A stretch of DNA of 64,000 nt, taken from assembly GCF_900129485.1 (NCBI RefSeq), contig NZ_FQVW01000004.1, positions 5,082-69,081 on the forward strand. Direction: 5' to 3'. The first letter of the stretch is position 1; each line of letters opens with the position of its first letter. The DNA comes from Ornithinibacillus halophilus (GTDB taxonomy: Bacteria > Bacillota > Bacilli > Bacillales > Amphibacillaceae). A program made the translations under genes and the position numbers. This document shows, piece after piece, positions 18,057-28,000 of the stretch. The notes under the pieces are model-generated. The model was not told where the DNA came from, ran no database searches, and saw nothing but the letters and a program-made list of their open reading frames with translations.

Positions 18057-19547
18057 CTACTTTATCGATTCTTTATATTTAGCAACTGTCTCTTCTGGGG
18101 CTCCATCGTAAATAATTTCACCCTTCTTCATCCAGATTGCTCTTGTACATACCTTTTCAACAAAGTTCATATTATGTGAAACAATTATTACTGCTTTAGC
18201 ACTTTCGATGATTTCCTGAATTCTCTCACTTGCCTTTTGTTGAAAGCTAATATCACCAGTTGACAAGGCTTCATCTATAATAAAAATATCTGGTTTTAAA
18301 ATGGCAGCAATACTGAAACCAAGCCTTGACTTCATTCCACTTGAATATGTCTTAACCGGTTTATCAATCGCCTTTCTGATGCCAGAGAAATCTATTATTT
18401 CCTCGTGCTTTTCATCAACACGCTCTTTAGGGATACCAAGCAACATTGCATTCAAGTAAATGTTATCCCTACCCGTTAGTTGATTATTAAACCCCGTTCC
18501 ATAACCCAATAGTGCTGAGGTTTGTCCTAATACTTCTATATCTCCTTCATCAGGTTTGTAAATTTTGGTTAATACTTTACACAATGTACTTTTTCCAGCA
18601 CCATTATGTCCGATTATGCCTAAGACCTCTCCTTCTTTCACTTCAAAGTTCAAGTTTCTTAGAGCCCAAAATTTACCCCCTTTCAAATCAAACGATACAC
18701 CAACATTTTTTGCTTTTACAATTGATTCATCGCGTACTTTAGATTCGGTTTTATCAAGTTCTAGTATCCGACGCTTTTTAGGTCTTTCAGGTAGACTAGC
18801 TTTATAATGATTGATTACTTCCTCCGGGTTTCCGTCTTCCCTTACTACCCCTTTATCAAGCCATAGCAGCCTAGTGCAATGTTTCTTTGCATATCCTAAA
18901 CTGTGAGTTACGATAACAACCATCTTGGCATATTTAACAAGCTCTTTCATTTTTTCAGCAGCTTTTTTACTAAATTTGGCATCACCAGTGTTTAAAGCTT
19001 CATCCAGAATTAAAATCTCCGGTTGTAAGTGGGAAGCAACACTAAATCCTAGTCTAGCTTTCATCCCACTGGAATAATATTTCATAGGCTGATCCATAAA
19101 TTCCTCTAAATCAGAGAACTCATGGATTTCATCAATATATTCCGTAATCTTTTCTTTGGAGATTCCAAGCATCATGCCGTTTAAATAAACATTCTCTCGG
19201 CCAGTTAGCTCTTTATTAAAACCCATTCCAAATGAAAAAAGAGCAGTTACTTTTCCGTCGACATTCATATCGCCACGATCTTCTTGAAGAATCCCAGCAA
19301 TGATTTTACTTAAAGTAGTTTTTCCAGCTCCATTTGAACCGATAATCCCCAGTATTTCACCTTCATATCCATCAAAGTTAATCTCTTCTAATGCCCATAC
19401 TTTTTTAGGTTTTTTCTTCTTTTTTTTACTGGTTATTAAACTTAGGGCTTTTGATTTTAAGTCATCTTTATTTCCAGAATAAAAGGCTACTCCTACTTTG
19501 TCAGAATGGATTACTTGTCTTTTGTTGCTCAACGCTAAACCACTCAC
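18057..19547 (-). CDS. Wall-polymer ABC exporter ATPase with two fused NBDs (TagH/Wzt-like)
   Basis: 496-residue ATPase partner of the permease encoded just upstream. Two complete ABC domains lie in one chain. NBD1 (~45-250): Walker A GSNGAGKTT near residue 69, signature YSSGMKARLGF, Walker B EILILDEAL. NBD2 (~283-496): Walker A GHNGAGKST near 314, YSSGMKSRLGF, DIFIIDEAL. Both carry the switch His (VTHSLG, VSHNMN) and the LTGRxNxYLN segment typical of polysaccharide and teichoic-acid exporters. Normal TagH/Wzt proteins have one NBD and dimerise, so this is an unusual fusion. No C-terminal sugar-binding domain is present. GTG start, 6 nt after the permease stop, with a poor ribosome binding site, so coupling is likely. 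Confidence 0.9.
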   Translation of the reverse strand: MSGLALSNKRQVIHSDKVGVAFYSGNKDDLKSKALSLITSKKKKKKPKKVWALEEINFDGYEGEILGIIGSNGAGKTTLSKIIAGILQEDRGDMNVDGKVTALFSFGMGFNKELTGRENVYLNGMMLGISKEKITEYIDEIHEFSDLEEFMDQPMKYYSSGMKARLGFSVASHLQPEILILDEALNTGDAKFSKKAAEKMKELVKYAKMVVIVTHSLGYAKKHCTRLLWLDKGVVREDGNPEEVINHYKASLPERPKKRRILELDKTESKVRDESIVKAKNVGVSFDLKGGKFWALRNLNFEVKEGEVLGIIGHNGAGKSTLCKVLTKIYKPDEGDIEVLGQTSALLGYGTGFNNQLTGRDNIYLNAMLLGIPKERVDEKHEEIIDFSGIRKAIDKPVKTYSSGMKSRLGFSIAAILKPDIFIIDEALSTGDISFQQKASERIQEIIESAKAVIIVSHNMNFVEKVCTRAIWMKKGEIIYDGAPEETVAKYKESIK

Positions 19548-19553
19548 TTTCCA

Positions 19554-20330
19554 TTAAAGAGCTTTAATAATCTTGTGTTCATTTTTACTATAGTGGTTGA
19601 TCATAATTACAATAATTACAAGAGAAATTAGAAGGATAATCCCTAATCCAGTAAAGTTCGGAATTGTACCATGCATTAAAATAGCACGATAAGATTCTAC
19701 GATAACGGCTATGGGATTATAGTCGATTGCCCAACTAAATTTAGGTCCCAGTCTACCACCTTCCCAAATTATGGGGGAGGCATAAAAGAGTACCCTTGTC
19801 ACATAAGTTAAGACATTGTCTATATCTCGAACAAAAACATTAATATATCCTAGTACTAATCCAATTGCAAAAAGGAATAACATCGTAACTACAATTAATA
19901 ATGGTAAAAATATAATCTCCCAACTTGGAATAACACCGTATATTAGTAAAAACGCTCCTACTACTACTAAACCAAATAGGAAATTAAACAGTTGAGACAA
20001 AATAAATGACATTGGAAATATTGCCTTAGGTAAATAGACTTGGTTAATTATAGAACTATACCTTAATATCGATTTCGATGATGCACTAATACCTGAACTG
20101 ATTAAACGCCAAACTACTAGCCCAATAACCAGGAATAATGGATAGTTCTCACTTCCTCTTTGTAATACAATAACAACTAAAAAGTAGTAGACTAGAACGT
20201 TGAGTAGCGGGTCTAATAACCACCAAAAATAACCTAAATAGCTATTGCGATGCTCGGCTTTCAATCCCGACTTTACTAAATATATTAATAAATCTTTTCT
20301 CATAAGCATTTCTTGAATGTATTTCTTCAT
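19554..20330 (-). CDS. tagG: Wall-polymer ABC exporter permease (TagG/Wzm-like)
   Basis: 258-residue ABC-2 type membrane protein with six hydrophobic segments. The N-terminus has the cytoplasmic-helix motif KAEHRNSYLGYFWWLLDPLLN, diagnostic of TagG/Wzm/RfbA exporters, and a DIDNVLTYVTRVLFYASPI segment is in the usual place. With the double-NBD ATPase it should flip the lipid-linked polymer across the membrane. The ATG lacks a strong ribosome binding site (upstream is TTTTCCCTT); no better start is seen. The ~190-bp gap upstream may hold a promoter, since the previous gene ends in a hairpin. Confidence 0.9.
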   Translation of the reverse strand: MKKYIQEMLMRKDLLIYLVKSGLKAEHRNSYLGYFWWLLDPLLNVLVYYFLVVIVLQRGSENYPLFLVIGLVVWRLISSGISASSKSILRYSSIINQVYLPKAIFPMSFILSQLFNFLFGLVVVGAFLLIYGVIPSWEIIFLPLLIVVTMLFLFAIGLVLGYINVFVRDIDNVLTYVTRVLFYASPIIWEGGRLGPKFSWAIDYNPIAVIVESYRAILMHGTIPNFTGLGIILLISLVIIVIMINHYSKNEHKIIKAL

Positions 20331-20483
20331 AAGGGAAAATCACACCGCCTGTTTATCTTCATTATCTTAACAAGAATACCACTTTAAACTACGTAATACT
20401 CAAAGAATTATATCACAGTAAGACTGATTAATAAATAAAGTGATTCTTCTCCAGACTAATATCATCTTCATTTTCAAAGATAG

Positions 20484-20511
20484 GAAAACCCGTATTAATA
20501 AACGGATTTTC
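20484..20511 (-). terminator. Hairpin after GT2 gene
   Basis: On the minus strand GAAAATCCG (20511-20503) pairs with CGGGTTTTC (20492-20484), with one G-U pair. It lies 7 nt past the stop. The downstream stretch is only weakly T-rich, so efficiency is doubtful. Confidence 0.55.
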
Positions 20512-20517
20512 TATCAT

Positions 20518-22587
20518 TTACATATTTTTTAGCTGGTCGACAGTAAACCACTCAACATCATCTACATTCAACGTTTTCAAGACGTTCTTCTCTCGAATTG
20601 CTTTCTTGTCTCTAAATTTCTCATCATCCACTACGTATGCCTTTTGATAAGTTACAACTGGCGCAGTATCTAACGCATAATCTAATATTTTAGGTGTTAG
20701 GATAACTAGTTGTTCAGTAGTTATTTCTTCATTAGGAACTAGTAGGTCAATATCATACTTATGAGATAAATAATAAATATTATCAGTTATTGTTCTTGTA
20801 GGGTCCCCATGATAATCCGGCCAATGGAATAGACCTAATTTTCTATTGTTATTCACGTACTTTTTAATCATTTCATCCAAAAGTTCTTGATTAGAGTTAT
20901 TTGAAAAGTCCGCTATAACAACGACATCATACTCTCTCACTTCTGGACGTTTGAGTTTGTTAGGAACTGGACAAGGGAAATGTCTGTTAATCTTAGATGG
21001 ATCCATATATAAGTCCTCGGCTCCATCTGCCTGTTCATGCCACCATTGGAAAGATTCTCGATAGGTTCTTCTCAATCCAAAATGAATGGTTTTCACATGG
21101 GTTGTACTTGTACCAGTTAAAGAATTTTCATTTGACAATGCAATCGACAATGGTACAGATGGCTCAACTCTAATAACATTCTCTTTCCCATAGATTTTCT
21201 CAATTCTCCATAAGAACTCTGTATCACCAGCAACCCTTACACTATCCCAACCACCTAAGGTTGTAATTACATCACGTCGAATTAATAAAGAGGAAGAATT
21301 CATCATTAAGAATTTAACACTTAATAATGACCCTGCATTTAGAGGGCAAGTATCCTTTGTTGCTCTAACAAGGTAAGAAATCGACCCTACTGCATTTGGA
21401 TTCTTCATTAAGGCTTTTAACTGAATTTCAATTTTTTGTGAATGGGACCAATCATCACTATCATGAACTGTAATATAATCCCCGGTTGCATATTGTAAAC
21501 CAGTATTTCTTGCTGCATATGCACCTTCATTCACTTCTTTTTTAATCAATTTAATCCGTTCATCTTTTTCAGCATATGTTGCCACGACATCTGCTGTATT
21601 ATCTGGACTGCAATCGTCTACCACGATAATTTCTATATTTTGTATAGTTTGTTTCAATAGGCTATCTAATGCGATATGAATTAAATCTGCCGCATTATAG
21701 GCCGGAATAATAACCGAAACCTTATAATCTTCCAACTCTTTACTGACTTTTGTCGTTGCAGTATATATATTTTCTAAATCCAATGGTTTCTGTTCATCTA
21801 ATTTTCGAACTTGATTATATCCGTATTTTCCGTAGATCATATTATACCAATTAAGCCTATCCATTTCATTTTCAGCAAGGTGTGCCATACTCAAACATAG
21901 ATTTGACTGAAGACCTTTTGCTTCAATTGCATCCCATACTTTGCTCTTAGCGGCCTCTGTTGCTCCTAATTTCTTCATTACTTTAATTTCTGTTACAATT
22001 CGGTCAGGGTTGGGGTTATTAATAGGTTTAACTTCATTAATATATTCTAGTTCTTCATAAGCTTTTTGATATTCTTGGTTGTCGTAATACCACCTTGAAA
22101 TACTTCTGGTTGCTCTCATACGTTCATTCATTGGTGCTAATTGAGAAGTTTTAAGTTTGAGGAGCTCTTTTAATGCATAAGAGGAATAACCTCCCCATAA
22201 CTTTCGATCTAACGCTCTAGCATCATATTTATTATCCTTCTGTGATTCATTCCCTACATTCAAAGCATGTTTAACTTGTGTTTCTATATCATTGCTCTTA
22301 TTCTTCTTCACCATCTCTCCAAGCTTTCGAACTGGCAAACTCAATTTCCAGGAGCGACTTTTATTTATTTTATCTAGTTCTTTTTTATTCTTATTTCTTA
22401 AATTTACTTCTCGTTTATATCTATTTTTAACACTATGTAAATGGTGTTCAATCTTCTTTAATTCTTCATTTAAATGCGCGCTTTGCTCTTGTTCAATTAT
22501 TAGTTTTTCTTCTAATATATTTTTTCTATGTTCTAATTCTCTTAAATCACTATCCAATTTATGTTGCTCTTCAAATCTCTCGTCCAC
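20518..22587 (-). CDS. Family 2 glycosyltransferase with N-terminal coiled coil and C-terminal extra domain
   Basis: 689-residue cytoplasmic enzyme. Residues 1-75 are a coiled coil ending in SRSWKLSLPVRKLGEM; ~120-280 is a helical, TPR-like region; ~286-440 a GT-A family 2 domain with VSVIIPAYNAADL, IVVDDCSPDN and the metal-binding HDSDDWSHSQ; ~545-689 a Rossmann-like region beginning REYDVVVIADFS. The same order occurs in the 29,180-31,117 protein, so the two are paralogues. It would add a sugar to the lipid-linked polymer; specificity unknown. GTG start with an excellent AGGAGGG box. It follows the small coiled-coil gene by 33 nt. Confidence 0.8.
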   Translation of the reverse strand: MDERFEEQHKLDSDLRELEHRKNILEEKLIIEQEQSAHLNEELKKIEHHLHSVKNRYKREVNLRNKNKKELDKINKSRSWKLSLPVRKLGEMVKKNKSNDIETQVKHALNVGNESQKDNKYDARALDRKLWGGYSSYALKELLKLKTSQLAPMNERMRATRSISRWYYDNQEYQKAYEELEYINEVKPINNPNPDRIVTEIKVMKKLGATEAAKSKVWDAIEAKGLQSNLCLSMAHLAENEMDRLNWYNMIYGKYGYNQVRKLDEQKPLDLENIYTATTKVSKELEDYKVSVIIPAYNAADLIHIALDSLLKQTIQNIEIIVVDDCSPDNTADVVATYAEKDERIKLIKKEVNEGAYAARNTGLQYATGDYITVHDSDDWSHSQKIEIQLKALMKNPNAVGSISYLVRATKDTCPLNAGSLLSVKFLMMNSSSLLIRRDVITTLGGWDSVRVAGDTEFLWRIEKIYGKENVIRVEPSVPLSIALSNENSLTGTSTTHVKTIHFGLRRTYRESFQWWHEQADGAEDLYMDPSKINRHFPCPVPNKLKRPEVREYDVVVIADFSNNSNQELLDEMIKKYVNNNRKLGLFHWPDYHGDPTRTITDNIYYLSHKYDIDLLVPNEEITTEQLVILTPKILDYALDTAPVVTYQKAYVVDDEKFRDKKAIREKNVLKTLNVDDVEWFTVDQLKNM

Positions 22588-22620
22588 TAATTTTCCCTCC
22601 TAGTCGAAACATTATCAACT

Positions 22621-22971
22621 TTATCTTCTACCTGTTAGTCCTTTAAACGTAGAACCAATCATCCTCAAAGGAGCCATAACTTTCCACGATGTACTTTCTA
22701 AAATTTTGTTATATTCTTTTAGGTAATACTGTTGTTCACTTGATACTCGATGCAACTGGGATTTATAGTAATCGATTTCCTGCTCATACCTATCAATTTT
22801 ATCGATAGTTTCTTTGTTTTGGGTTGCAATTTTGTTATACTGATTCTCCAAATTAAACATTTCTAGTTCAATTTTTATTAAATTATAAAATTTCTTTTGC
22901 TCCTCTAATACTGTCTCCAAATCACTTTTATTAATTTGCTCTCTACTTTCTGATGTAGATACCAACCTCAT
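22621..22971 (-). CDS. Small coiled-coil protein with SWK-PLR tail
   Basis: 116-residue protein, coiled coil over residues ~10-95, then a short conserved-looking tail STSWKVMAPLRMIGSTFK. The S-W-K-x-x-x-P-x-R pattern is repeated in the N-terminal part of the neighbouring glycosyltransferase (SRSWKLSLPVRKLG), so this gene looks like a free-standing copy of that N-terminal module. No membrane segment. Start has AGAGGATG upstream. Probably first gene of a unit with the glycosyltransferase. Function not known; oligomerisation or docking of transferases is a reasonable guess. Confidence 0.6.
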   Translation of the reverse strand: MRLVSTSESREQINKSDLETVLEEQKKFYNLIKIELEMFNLENQYNKIATQNKETIDKIDRYEQEIDYYKSQLHRVSSEQQYYLKEYNKILESTSWKVMAPLRMIGSTFKGLTGRR

Positions 22972-23430
22972 TCACATCCTCTACTCTATTTAGAACTATA
23001 TTATTTGCTAATTTTTATATTTGAAACTAAAATCGCTATATGTTCCCATATTCTATACTATATCTTCTTTAAAATAATAACATACCAAAAGCCTCTCTTT
23101 AAGTATTTATTAGAAGAGAGGACAATAAACATTAATCCTTTATATAGTCGTACCTCACGCAAATACCAGAGTATTTAAAATCATAACGTGCTGCTATATG
23201 TAAATTATAACCCAACCAAGTTTTCCGTAGCAATGGGCCAAATGCAGTTACTTAAAGTCCTATTACGACAGAAATTACTTTATCCATAAGTTTTTTATTA
23301 ACATCAAATAGTAAACATTGGCGACTTATGTAAGAAAATGAATAGTAACATCATACTTAAAAGAGTATTATATGTCAACGAACCGTAAACTTAAGCGATT
23401 TTTACAAAGAGGGCATTATAATTTAACCAC
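22972..23430. other. AT-rich intergenic region
   Basis: About 460 bp between the coiled-coil gene and the terminator of the asparagine-synthetase-like remnant. It is AT-rich and probably contains the promoter for the minus-strand unit starting at 22,971. I see no gene with a ribosome binding site, no RNA gene and no repeat; it could be eroded coding sequence but nothing recognisable remains. Confidence 0.5.
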
Positions 23431-23469
23431 ATAAAAAAGCCTCCATATAGCAACTGCCAAGAGGAGGCT
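23431..23469 (-). terminator. Terminator after asparagine-synthetase-like remnant
   Basis: On the minus strand AGCCTCC (23469-23463) pairs with GGAGGCT (23444-23438) and is followed by TTTTTAT. Confidence 0.85.
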
Positions 23470-23499
23470 AAGGAATAGTAGAGTTCTTAATATCGGCTA

Positions 23500-24760
23500 T
23501 TAAGAGACTACCCCAATTTCAGAAAATGCTTTATCATATTGCGCTGTTATTTTTAACATTATTTCTGATCCGAGTCGTTTATTACTTTTTAATCCAAATG
23601 ACGCTTCATAAAGGGGACGGCTATTAAATCCTACTATAGAATAAATAGCCGGATCCATTTCGTTAAGCATATTCGCTCCCCACATTCCCATTCGCTGCTC
23701 CCAATACAATAAATCTCTTATATCTATGTTAAACAAATTTTTATCATAATTTGCTCGTTCTAAAAATCCTCTAGTCGATTCTTCCACAAATTTAGTAAAG
23801 GCCTCACTTGGCTCTTTAATTCTACTTGTTTTATATAAGTTTGCAAAGTCTTTCACTAGGTTACCTGTCATTGCTGATTTATGACGATTATAAAAACCAC
23901 GAATAACCTCACCACCAAATCCACGAACAAATACCTCATTAGGTAAGACTACTTCTCCCATATTTGCAGTCAATCTCGAAGGTCCTCTTGAAAAACCAGT
24001 CGCTTTGTTGCCAGCCTTACGTAGCTCATTAAACCTATCATGTTCCAATAAAAGAGATGGGTCCATATAAACATGCTCACAACCTAAATGTTCTTTCATT
24101 TTCAACACCACATTAACCTCTTTTTTTGGAAGACGATTTCCAGTCCAAGTAATTAATCGTGGATTAACACCATTCCCCCTAATTCCTGCTATTAGAGCCC
24201 TTGTATCCACTCCACCGGTTAATCCTAACAATATTTTATTTTTAGGTGCTATGTATGATGTAAAACTTTTAAAATATTGATCACATTGCTTTAAAAATTT
24301 TCTTTTAGTAATTGTTTTAACAGAGTGACGTGGCCAATATCGAATTGTCTTCCTTCTTAATAAGTCATAATAATTATTGGGGACTAATATTTTGACGATA
24401 ATATACAGTTCTAGAACCAAATGGATCATGAAGTATTTTTACATTATCATTATTTGAAGAAATAAGTATCAATGCAAAACGTCCAGTAATGTTATCAAAT
24501 TCACTCCAAGCTTCTTTTTTTAACATCAACTCGAGTATAGATTTTAAATCCTTTTTCCCCTTACAAACATAGGCATCACCAATTATAATTGCATTACCTA
24601 TCTTTGTTTCAACCATTTGCATGTTCACTTCAGGATGGAAATGGATAACATACTCAGAAACCTTTATTCTTTTCCAATCATTTATTTCTGTCAAATCCGG
24701 TATAGAATCTTTATGATAGACTGCAAATCCATAGCGGTAACTTAGACTGCTATTCGTCAA
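23500..24760 (-). pseudogene. Asparagine-synthetase-like gene, broken by frameshift/deletion
   Basis: Two overlapping frames give the two halves of an asparagine-synthase-like protein. The 5' part (24,760 to 24,374, 128 residues, TTG start with AGGAGG box) is a glutaminase-like N-terminal domain ending HDPFGSRTVYYRQ and then stops. The 3' part (from about 24,400 to 23,500) resumes with PNNYYDLLRRKTIRYWPR and the PP-loop LGLTGGVDTRALIAG typical of the synthetase domain. The second frame has no ribosome binding site, and the stretch usually found between DPFGxR and the PNxYxD region (several tens of residues) is missing, so a deletion plus frame change is likely. The catalytic N-terminal Cys is absent, as in amidotransferase-like relatives that modify sugars or peptides. 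A sequencing error cannot be excluded. Confidence 0.7.
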
Positions 24761-25001
24761 ATTAATTCCTCCTAGAAAACTATTTATTATACCGTAATAG
24801 GGTGGGATTTATATGTAAGTGTTATCTTATTTACAATATAATACTCAAATGAATCCGTCACTGTCAATATACAGTACAACTACAACAGGAATGACATCCT
24901 CCACAACAAAATTTCTTATGAATACAGGAGAGACCTGAAGTTCCTTCGCGAGACCTTTAGGTATTCATTTCCCTCTTGCCATGCACTCTTAATTAATCAA
25001 G
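24761..25001. other. Intergenic region with an inverted repeat
   Basis: No gene seen. An 8-bp inverted repeat (ATGAATAC at 24,918-24,925 and GTATTCAT at 24,961-24,968) encloses two direct copies of GAGACCT. Nature unknown; could be a regulatory RNA hairpin or a short extragenic palindrome. Confidence 0.4.
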
Positions 25002-25047
25002 GTTAAAACACACATGAATTGACTTAACAATCCATGTGTGTTTTAAC
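25002..25047 (-). terminator. Terminator of glucosaminidase gene
   Basis: A perfect 15-bp stem: GTTAAAACACACATG (25002-25016) and CATGTGTGTTTTAAC (25033-25047). It lies 17 nt past the stop. The stem carries its own T-rich 3' side on the minus strand. Confidence 0.85.
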
Positions 25048-25063
25048 TTTACTGTTTCTACAC

Positions 25064-28000
25064 TTATTTATATACAGGAACATCAAAAATTAGATTGTAA
25101 TCACCTTTTGAATAAAAACGTGAATAATAGAAGACCTGTTTATAAGCCCAGCCAATATCTGTTGCATATTGGTGTGTTGCTGAGCCTCTATTATCCATAG
25201 CTCCAGGGTTCCATCGCATCGAATATAATGTGGGTTGACCTGCGTAAATATACTTTTGCTTTGCAAACTGAGCACCACCAATGATGGCTTCTTCAACTGT
25301 GAACCATCCTTCTTCATATGCTCTCCTAGCGCCTGCATTAATCGCATCATTATCCACTGCACCAATTCCAAAGAAGTTATATACAGTTTTACCTTTATAC
25401 TCCACTCCTAAAGAGAGCGTGGACGTTCCGTGACCGGTTTCTAATAGGGCGTGAGATATTAGGTATAATTCATTAATACCCGCCCTTTCAGCTGCCTCTC
25501 TAAAGACATTCTCCATCCCATCTAATTTCCCTTTACCATCTAGTAGTTGGCTAAGTTCAGATGCTGGTATTCCAGTAAAATACCTTAAGTCTAAAAATTG
25601 GTATTTCTGGTTTTCATCATCTATAAAATTAGTTGGATCTAAATAATATTCAGTGTCACTACTTGGTGCATTTTTCCAATATTTATCGTATGGTATTTTA
25701 TACCAGCTGTCGAAGCTCCCAATAATGGTTACTCTTTTTCCCTTATCCATTAATCCAAAACTATGGCTTTCAACAGTTGGCTCTTGACGCAAATTCACAT
25801 TTGCAGTTGTCTCACCGACGGCAGGGTCAACTAACATAGTGTGTGCATATAGTATTTCGTCATTGTATTTAATCTTATACCAGAGATTACTACCACTGAA
25901 ACTATCACCCACGACACGATCCACTATCTCTATTTCTGTTCCTCCAGCTAATGAATGGGCGATGTACTTATCTTTAAGGATTGGTTCTGTTCTAACATTC
26001 ACAGTTGTTCCAGAAATTTGAGCTTCACGAATAATACGAATAAAATCTCCGTGAACAAAGGCTGGATCACCAATATATTTATCGGTTTGTGGGTTCACTT
26101 TCATCTGTATATTCAGAGCATCTTCTAAACTAAGATTATATTCAGTGAAGTTATATATTTGGTTCTCAGGTATCGCATTGGCTATAGCATATTCTAGATT
26201 AATAATAGACCCTTCCACAATATAGTTAGGAACACCTGGTGTCGCAATTAATTTTTCATAGAGATTAATCGCACCATTAAAGTCCTTATTCTTGTGAATA
26301 GTTAAGGCCCGTTCATATAATTTATATGCACTGATTTCTAAACCACGAATAAAGCGCTCATCATTCGGATAGAAAATATAACCCTTAACGTAAGCATCGA
26401 ACTTACCACTAATAGATTGCTTGTTTTCTGCTACTTCAAATAGATAATCTGCCGTTGCAATTTGTTCAAAATCAACAGCGTAATTCTTTCTCAATTTCGA
26501 TTCTAGTTGGATGTGACTAGGAACACCATTGGTCGAAATGAGCTTATCATAACGCTCAACAGCATTTTCATAATTCTCTCTTTGATGGTATCGGATCGCT
26601 AAGTTAAGAAGTGATACTGAGCTTTCTTCAATCCCATTTATAAAACGTTGATCAGCTGGATAAAGGATATTAGCCTTGACATAGATATCAAATATATAGG
26701 AAGCTCTAGTTTCCTCTTGAGCTTCATTATAAAGTTGATCTGCAGTTGGTAATGATTTCCCTTGTTCAGCATAATTTTTCTTGATATTAATTTCCTTAAC
26801 CAGGTCATCACTTTTCACTGGTAAATCTAGTAATCTATTATATTTTTCTAAAGCATTAATAATATCCCCTTTTAAATGAACATTCGTTGCCCATCTTAAA
26901 AGAGCATAAGCACTCTCTATCACTAAAGTTTCCATTTTGGGATTCCCATCATAAATCCAGTATCCCTCAACAGCGATATCTACTTTTGCTGATGCTGACG
27001 GTTCCTTATCAACTAGTAAGATATAGTCCTCAACTCCAGGCGTGACCTTTCCTTCAAGAGAATACTTTAATTGGTATCCCGCCTTTTTATTCCATATAAT
27101 AGGCACTCCATCTGTAGAAACTAATTCAGTGTATCGCGAGCTCGCATCTTCAAATCTTTTTTCAGAGTGATAGCGTACAGCTAAATCATATAAATATTGA
27201 GAACTCTTTGCTAATCCTTGAATAAATCGTTTATCTTCTGGATAGAATTTATATCCTTGTTTGTTTAATTCAAATAAGCCTGAGGCAGTACTTTCTTCTT
27301 GTATCAAATTGTAGATAACATCAGCAGGACGTTTTCCTATTTCTGCATCTGCAAATCCTTGCCTAGCCTCATTTAAAAGTTCATCAGATAGTACAGATAC
27401 TTCTAAGATTCTTTTATAGCGTTCTAGTGCATAATCAAAATCGCCAGCGTAGTGTTTTCTAGTTGCTAAATTAAGTAGAGCTCTTGCACTGTCTTGAAGT
27501 CCTTGTACAAATCGTTTGTCCTCTGGATAAAACTCATATCCTTTCTCAAATAAGTCAAGCTTATAGGATGCCCTGTGTTCTTCAACAGCATTATTATAAA
27601 TCGCATCTGCAGAACGTTTTCCTATCTCTGCATCAAGAAGTAAAGATGTTGTTCGATTTACGATATCACCTTTAATATATGGAGTAGATAGTATTAATTC
27701 ATATCTCTCTTTAGCTATTTTAAATTCTCCATCTTCATGTCTCTTATATGACCAGTTTAAGAGCTGTTGACTAGCGTGATATAGTTCAGCTTTAAATTTA
27801 TCTGATTCAGGATAATAAAGATAATTTATAACACTTTGGTCAAATATTGCTGAAACCTTTGTTAATTCCTTATATGCACCAAGAAGTACTTCAGGTGTTG
27901 GGATCGTTTTCCTGTTATTTGCTTCCTTTAAATGTAGTGCTGCTGAATCTTCCAGTTCAATTGTTATAGCTGGTCCATCCAATATTTTCTGATAACGATC

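Noticed and set aside
18057-19547. Multidrug ABC-F type protein (two NBDs, no membrane part)
   Set aside because: ABC-F proteins lack the TagH/Wzt-specific LTGRxNxYLN and YSSGMK(A/S)RLGF motifs and do not sit beside a TagG-type permease as here.
22972-23430. Hidden small gene or RNA gene in the AT-rich gap
   Set aside because: No frame with a ribosome binding site and no convincing RNA structure could be seen by eye.
23500-24760. Two separate intact genes for amidotransferase and synthetase halves
   Set aside because: The second half lacks a ribosome binding site, overlaps the first out of frame, and the joining segment of the family is missing; a broken gene explains this better.
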